DNA of 64,000 nt, from contig JAOCPU010000045.1 in the NCBI GenBank assembly GCA_035772785.1, positions 1 through 64,000 on the forward strand, in the 5' to 3' direction. The DNA comes from Phlebiopsis flavidoalba. Its lineage: Eukaryota; Basidiomycota; Agaricomycetes; Polyporales; Phanerochaetaceae. Below are positions 58,367 to 64,000 of the stretch, piece after piece. Numbering within the stretch: the first letter of the stretch is position 1; the number at the start of each line of letters is the position of its first letter. The notes under the pieces are model-generated. The model was not told the origin of the DNA and made no database searches. It worked only from the letters and a program-made list of their open reading frames with translations. The translations under genes and the position numbers were made by a program.

Positions 58367-59066
58367 TTAACCGTTTCTATACATAGTAGAAGAACCTCTA
58401 CAGAATCAAACTGCTCATCGTGGGTCACGGTCTACAGCTGCACGCCACCTAATTCCGAGAGTTATATCAGTGCTCGACACGGAACGACGGTCAAGGCGCG
58501 CGTCGGTCAGGCGTCTAATTGCCATAATAAGGCAAGGAGGCGCGGACCGTGACCGTCCATGTCACGCAATGCCTCGGCATGCATCAAGAGCAATAAGAAG
58601 AGTGGAGTAGGTAGGTTATGAGTGTCTCAGCAGGCCAAGCATCGTTGTATATTACTCCTGCACTAGTGTATGTAGATTAGGACAGCCAGAAGCCCTGAAT
58701 GTTTCCTTTGGGATCCTGCCCAGACGGCCGGGGCTCCCTCACCGCTTCTGCGCAGGCTGACGACCTCGCTGTCGGACCTGTGAGAATAGTACTGTCCTCC
58801 ACTATCTGATTACACGGGCTTTTCTTCGAGCTCATTGACGCCGACCCCATAAAACCTCTCGCGCCACATGGTCTCCCACGGCAGTGCTTAGCGTTTAGTC
58901 ACCAGGCTGAGCGGGTTGTCCGTGTCGGCCCCCTCTCGTTGCTCCCGGGTGCAGCAAGTTGGACGTCTCAGACAGCCATGGGGGCTCGTATCTCTCTCGG
59001 ATACACAATCAATAGGTTCCCTCTCCCATAGCTATTGGAGGCCAATTTCGGAGAGAAACGTCATAT
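58367..59066. other. no recognisable gene
   Basis: Spacer between the two MITE-like copies with short frames only and no RNA gene. Confidence 0.45.
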
Positions 59067-59165
59067 ACTGTTTAGTTTACTGTCTACAAACTGTTTATAA
59101 ACTGTTTATAACTGTTTCACTGTGTTTTATTTACAAAATTTTCGTCGTAACAGAAACTAAACAGT
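59067..59165. mobile_element. MITE-like element, copy 2, 12-bp terminal inverted repeats
   Basis: 99 bp bounded by perfect inverted repeats ACTGTTTAGTTT (59067-59078) and AAACTAAACAGT (59154-59165). Internally AAACTGTTTATAAACTGTTT repeats, and TTTATTTACAAAATTTTCGTCGTAA matches the core of copy 1. The size and termini are typical of miniature inverted-repeat transposable elements. Flanking bases do not form an obvious target duplication, so its superfamily is undecided. Confidence 0.65.
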
Positions 59166-59483
59166 TCTGAGACTCCTTACTCAGGACCAATTCCCCTGGC
59201 ACCTGATTGGCCGCTGGTCGATTTTAACATGTGGGCTACAGAAGAACGGAGGGGACAGGAGGGGGAGGGGAGAGGAATGGGGTGAGAGTGTTTTATGTGT
59301 TCGAATAATTTTGGACCCTCCACGGGTATACAGGGGAGGGACGAATGCAACTAATTCTCAGGCGGATGGGGGACATCGAAGGAGACTATGGGTCCATACA
59401 GAAGGACAGGCTTCCAGGAACAAGGGTTTGCAAGACTGCAGCCTGATTGGCCCTGGCGGCAAAAAACAAAATGTTTCTCTCAA
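59166..59483. other. spacer between MITE copy 2 and the tRNA-like sequence
   Basis: 59172-59188 (GACTCCTTACTCAGGAC) resembles the 5' end of the tRNA-like sequence that follows (GACTCCTTAGCTCAGTG). The word CCTGATTGGCC occurs twice, near 59200 and 59440. G-rich purine sequence lies around 59250-59285. No gene. Confidence 0.4.
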
Positions 59484-59558
59484 GAACCCCTGCGTGATTT
59501 GAACACGGCGACCCTGCGATCTGCAATCGCATGCTCTAACCACTGAGCTAAGGAGTCC
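59484..59558 (-). tRNA. tRNA-Cys(GCA)-like sequence, weak acceptor stem
   Basis: On the minus strand: GGACTCC, TA, D arm GCTC-AGTGGTTA-GAGC, A, anticodon arm TGCGA-TTGCAGA-TCGCA (perfect stem, anticodon GCA), variable loop, T arm CCGTG-TTCAAAT-CACGC (four of five pairs). Internal promoter boxes TAGCTCAGTGG (A) and TGTTCAAATCA (B) fit the RNA polymerase III consensus. An interrupted T-run lies about 15-27 bases downstream. The acceptor 3' strand AGGGGTT pairs poorly with GGACTCC (two mismatches, three wobbles). This suggests a tRNA pseudogene or the head of a tRNA-derived SINE; a working tRNA-Cys is less likely. Confidence 0.65.
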
Positions 59559-61048
59559 GTTGAACCTCTGCGCTTGACGCAAGACTCGTCCGTCCATCAC
59601 AGGGCTAAATTAGCGTCCCGTTCGTCGAGCGCGTCGCGTCGGAATAACCTGGCCCCTATATTTCCATTTTCCCCACGAGGCACTCATCGAGATGGATAAA
59701 CCCGATGACATCTAAGCTTCCTCGTCCCACTCAATCTCACAACAACACAACCGTTCCGATCATCGTCAGCGTGGCGTTATCGCACCACATCCTCAAGAAG
59801 GGGATTTCCGCTGGCTCTCCACATGACAGCAGCCTGTCAGGGCATCGAGCACACAAGCACACTTTCCACAGCCATTGACTCTACGGGGGAAGGCCTATAA
59901 CGAACGTCACTAGCGCGTCGTATGAGCACCTGGTCTTCCACAGGGCAATAACGAACGATCCAACATGTAATTTAGAAGTCGTTTTGTGACCGTCTCGAGC
60001 TCACTAGTCTGCCCAGTCGTCGGTCCACAGAATACCGCTCGCGGCTTCTCAGGCGGCATCTACTGCTCTAGAGCACGACCAGAATATCACAACCTGGCCA
60101 CCGCATTAGCGTCAATAAATGCTAAGCTAGACAAAATTGGAAATTGATCTAGCAGACGTACAGTCAGCCAACGTAACTTAGGGGCAATCAAGGGAGTGTG
60201 TAGCAGTTAGTCTATTGCTACCCTCAGCTCGAGACTTGCCGGCGTGGATAACCCTCGTCGAGGACCAATGGGCTGCCGCTGTACCAGTCTGGTCTGACGA
60301 AATCCGCGGGAGATGAAGGGTCAAATGTTGAGCTTCGAGTACCTTTTACGGGAGTTTGTGAGAGAAAGTTGGCGAATCTCCCTTCCCCAAGGTTAGGTTA
60401 GTTGAATCCACCCAATCCTTCCATGCGTGACTAAATTCAGACAATGGGTGAAAATTGACAAAATTGAACATTAAGCAGTCGAGACTTCACACGAGAAGGT
60501 CCATCTTGACGGAGCCGTTTTGTACAATCGGTCAGCATTCTCCTTACTATACAAGAGGTTCAACATAACCTTACAAGGTCCACTAAGGCTTAAAACCTGC
60601 TCAATGGTCATCGGAAAACGTTTTGAATGCGTCATGTAACATTTCGCCAGAGCCTTCATACAGCGAAATCGATGATAATGGTGAGCATATCATGGTCTAC
60701 ACACGTATCGTCTCACTGATAGATACATATAGGCGCGGCAAGTCCACCGCTTTCTCAGCATACTGCGAAATTTAAAACGACCAAACGTGCCGGTTCTGAT
60801 GCATCCTTATCCGCCAGGAGCAGGGCTCGCCTCTCATGCTGGGAGACATAGACAGTTTTCGAACGCGGCTAGCCCATTAACGTCGAGAGAGACAAACGCC
60901 TGGTATGTTTTTCTCTAAAACACAATTCGTTTGAGATTGCTGTGTTTTACCGCTCTTCAGGCCCTACAATAGCTGATCTGAGAGCTCGGTGGCTGTCTAA
61001 GTCCAGAGGACGTCATCTACGGCTGCAAGTGACACAACTCTCGACATC
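59559..61048. other. no recognisable gene
   Basis: Short frames on both strands; a minus-strand frame at 60471-60659 has no motif. The last part is the presumed promoter of the PHD/chromodomain gene. Confidence 0.4.
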
Positions 61049-63216
61049 ATGACCACACGCATCTCACAAACATGTGGACCTACGCCTTCCCCTGCGCCCA
61101 TGCCGTCCCACAGTCGTCGTCAACTCGAGGGTTTCCTCACCGCGTGGGATGATGACCCTCGAAAGAAAGGACAGTCCACTGCAGTCGCCAGATTCGGCGA
61201 TAGACCCCCACACCTCCACCACTCGCTTTTGCCCTCAAAATGCAATATGCAAGCTGTCTCCACTCGCCCGGCACGGCAATGAACCCACACAAACTCTCAA
61301 AAGAGGCTACGGTTGCACGCAAACGAGGGTTTAGTACGTGCTCTCCGGATTACATGCGCGCTGAGAGCCTCAATCGCTGGCAGGTTCCTGCGAGAAACTC
61401 AGCCGCCGACGTTGAGAATAACAGAGCTGCCGACGGATTTGGCGTCCCTCCCGAGTCAGCTTTCAGAGAAATGCACGTATAGAACCCCCTCAGAGCATTA
61501 CTCATGCAGCACACACCCGAGCTTCTCGAAGCGTGCCAGGTCAGCAAGCGGCAGCTAGAAGACATGGAGGAAGCGAGGAGGAAACTCGAAGTTGAATTAG
61601 ATACTTACACACACGATGATACTTCAAGACCGGGCTCAGCCAGCGAACCCCAAGACCAAGTCGATGGTAAGTACAGCAAAACTTGGTTAATGTTTGCTGC
61701 TGGATAGACTTGTAGAATTGTGGGCTCTTTGGTGACTCTGGCGGGAGTAGGTGATCGATGGTAGAGCGCTGACCGAGCAAAAACATCCGCCACCTTGCAG
61801 GTGAGAGTGCTGAGATCCTTGTACACGACCTTTCTGACTGTAAACCTTCAGAGATGACCGTACAGGCCCAAACAAGCGGTTGCACCCGTCTGTGGCTCGC
61901 TCAGAGTCTAGTATTTCGTCTCTGTCGCTACCCTTTCATCCCTATCGTCCCCCCTACCCTCAAGTTCATCCTCGAGCGCCGAGACTGTGCATCCCCTGAA
62001 CGAATTGGAAGACTTTGAGGAAGAAGAGCCGACATCTCGTGGCTCTTACTCTGCATCATGCTTTGGGATCAAAATCTTTGGGGATTAGCCTCCGCCGTGT
62101 CAATGAGAAGTCCGTACCGTTTTCTGCCAGGGCACGAGAGTTTGAAGCGGCCAAGCAGTTAGCCGCTACCAAGATCAAGAAATCCTCGAAAAAGAGGCGC
62201 AAGACCATTTCTGTTCTAGGGTATTCTGTCGGCGATATCACTCCCGCCTTCCCTTCTACGTCCGTATCGGCTCCCATTGCCCCGACTAGACGTAAATCGA
62301 AATCAAAGAAGAAAAGATGCGTTCAAGAAGTCCAGAAAGCAAAGTCCGCCAAAGTCACCTTGAAGGCGACGGCGACTAGTTACACCCCTTCAATCGCATT
62401 ATTGGCAGGTCAGCGCGGGATATGCTGGACCTTGTACTTGGCCGGAGATTATCAGGCGAAGGTTCCAGGGTTGGAGATGTGAGTTTGTCACTCAGATCAG
62501 TCTCAAAAGTCTGACGTGCGGATCGATAGTTCATTGAATGCAGCAGGCGAGTGTTATCGGAAGGGGGGACAGTCAAGTAGACTTACGACGATGACTTTTC
62601 AGCTGCCAAGCATGGTACCATTTTGGATGTCTAGCAGTGCAGGAGGGCGATCCGAGGACGAACGATGACGTGGAGCTGGTCTGTCCACCCTGTGAGATGT
62701 CGTTGTAAGTTCTGCACTTTCATTCAAGTGGTCACATCCTGACCTGCATTCGCTGCTGTAGCAAGAAGCACGGTGCGCTTTCCATTATTGTTACTAACTA
62801 TCGGATGCATCGCTAATGGGTGTTGCATCACAGGCGTCGGCAGGACGCTACGCAACATAGTCAACCAGCACTGCGCACGACCAGACTGTTCGCTGCACTG
62901 TGCATGACCGCTAGCGCAGATCAGGAAGGGACGTATTTCCTCGAACGTCTCATAGGTCGCATCCCGATTGATCGCGTTCTCGCAACCTGGCGAGGACACA
63001 CCTCAAATACGAAGCTCCAAGACGGAGCATTTATGTGGCTTGCCAAATGGATGGAGTGAGTCTCACATTTAACACAGCGTATAGTACTGAATGTGTGCTC
63101 GTCTCGTCAGCTACGAGGCGACGGAATCCACATGGGAATATACGAGTACTGTATCCGCCAATGGGGACACCTTCGTCAAAGAGTTCGCGAAAAAGGCTGA
63201 GGAGGAGGGGTTTTGA
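61049..63216 (+). pseudogene. PHD-finger and chromodomain protein, interrupted
   Basis: A chromatin-reader architecture. The N-terminal region has RRQLEGFLTAWDDDP and ITELPTDLASLPSQLSEK, then MQHTPELLEACQVSKRQLED and MEEARRKLEVELD (coiled coil, 61504-61600). An acidic stretch FEDFEEEEPTSRGSY (about 62000) and a basic one (AREFEAAKQLAATKIKKSSK and KKRRKTISVLG) follow. The second half of a PHD finger is clear at 62603-62704: CQAWYHFGCL then NDDVELVCPPCEMSL, with the His and Cys zinc ligands. A chromodomain follows: TYFLERLIGRIPIDRVLATW, then WLAKWM, a 55-bp intron (63056-63110), DYEATESTWEYTST and FVKEFAKKAEEEGF, with a stop at 63214-63216. The first PHD zinc knuckle is not resolved, and frame changes occur throughout. 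PHD fingers and chromodomains bind modified histone tails; the exact mark is unknown. Confidence 0.88.
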
Positions 63217-64000
63217 TGTCAATGACTCAACATCGTATATTATCTTGGAGGAAGGTGCAAAGGCAGGGTGGCGAAGCCTGGCTGGACCATTCCTTATAAG
63301 TCTTGAGTTTGTCTAGCTCAAGTCTGGCTTACAGATTACTTCAAGTTCTCCTCTCAAGCTTCGTAGTCTTTTTGGTCCACATTCGCGTAGTATCTTTTCA
63401 ATTTTGCCCCTAAGACTCGGATATGCCTTACACTATAACCATCCAGGCCTATTATACTTACTCTACATATGTCTAATGCAGGATCGTCTACCTTCTTGCA
63501 AACCTTCTTCGCTACCAGAGTACATCGATGATATTTCACGAGTTTTTAATACAGGTCCAATATGATGGCATGGTCGCGCATCGCGGCGTTCCTACTTCGT
63601 AAATTGCACAAAAACTAACTGAAAAGTGTAACACAGGAGAGTCGCGGAGAGTGATGACTTTCTAGTCCTGTAGATATATAGTAACCCATGAAGGTTGGTA
63701 CGAGGGATGAAACATTGGGTTGAAATCCTTCAAGTGAGGAGCACTATTACAATTCAGCTGTTAGTGTTACAATGATTCATCATTTGCCCACACCGATTCA
63801 CAGACGATTCAGAGTGCAAATTTTCTACAAGAGTCATCGTATCTTTCGGCTTTCGAGGCACCCCGATGAATGCTTCCGCCGCGCCAACCTCCTGTTCGAC
63901 AATTACCCATTACGACAAGTACGTGCCGTTCGACTCGTTTCAGCGTTGTGGCGTTCATAATACACGATGGACGTAGCTCTCGAGATTACATAACCAAGCA
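63217..64000. other. no recognisable gene
   Basis: 3' flank of the PHD/chromodomain gene. A 62-codon plus-strand frame near the end (63772-63960) could be an exon of a gene continuing beyond the window, but it has no motif I recognise. Confidence 0.4.

Noticed and set aside
59172..59188. Second tRNA gene
   Set aside because: Only the 5' end resembles a tRNA; no anticodon or T arm follows.

Overview
The window looks like nuclear DNA of a mushroom-forming basidiomycete (Agaricomycetes). The signs are many 48-80 bp GT-AG introns and several families that are specific to or expanded in that group: a DUF6533-type seven-helix membrane protein, an F-box protein with a zinc-finger-like tail, and a large family of small seven-helix receptors-like proteins. 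I had no database access. Gene identities rest on recognising protein motifs in translated sequence, often by following one protein across two or three reading frames.

Layout. 0.5-2.0 kb: a vacuolar Ca2+/H+ exchanger gene. 3.6-5.2 kb: a decayed divergent pair, a seven-helix membrane protein (minus) and a short-chain dehydrogenase (plus). The same pair recurs, better preserved, at 17.1-20.2 kb. Between the copies lie mostly unrecognised sequence, a minisatellite (10.6 kb) and, at 14.9-15.9 kb, a complete terminal-repeat retrotransposon in miniature (TRIM) with 217/215-bp LTRs, a 5-bp target duplication, a primer site matching initiator tRNA-Met and a remarkable internal array of mini-hairpins. 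21.0-23.4 kb: a cytochrome P450 whose first seven exons are clean and whose second half is wrecked. 26.2-27.1 kb: a RING E3 ligase. 28.6-29.3 kb: a metacaspase (minus). 30.6-32.6 kb: proteasome subunit Rpn3 (minus). 34.3-35.8 kb: a single-pass membrane protein. 39.1-41.4 kb: the SWI/SNF-RSC core subunit Swi3/Rsc8. 41.8-44.5 kb: the F-box gene. 48.4-49.7 kb: an NmrA-like oxidoreductase (minus). 51.0-52.3 kb: the DUF6533 protein (minus). 55.5-56.7 kb: oligosaccharyltransferase subunit Swp1/ribophorin II. 58-59.6 kb: two related short inverted-repeat elements and a tRNA-Cys-like sequence. 61.0-63.2 kb: a PHD-finger and chromodomain protein.

Condition of the genes. Nearly every recognisable gene is interrupted by small frame-breaking indels, mostly single-base insertions, plus a few stop codons. 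This includes Rpn3, Swi3/Rsc8 and Swp1, whose functions are normally essential and single-copy. Either the window is a redundant decaying copy of a gene-rich segment, or much of it is an uncorrected long-read sequence. The intact P450 exons and the near-identical LTR pair show that error or decay is uneven. I have marked interrupted genes as pseudogenes in the descriptive sense only.

The most novel item is the hairpin array inside the TRIM (15395-15584): ten hairpins share a TAGARA loop while the stems change in a compensating way.
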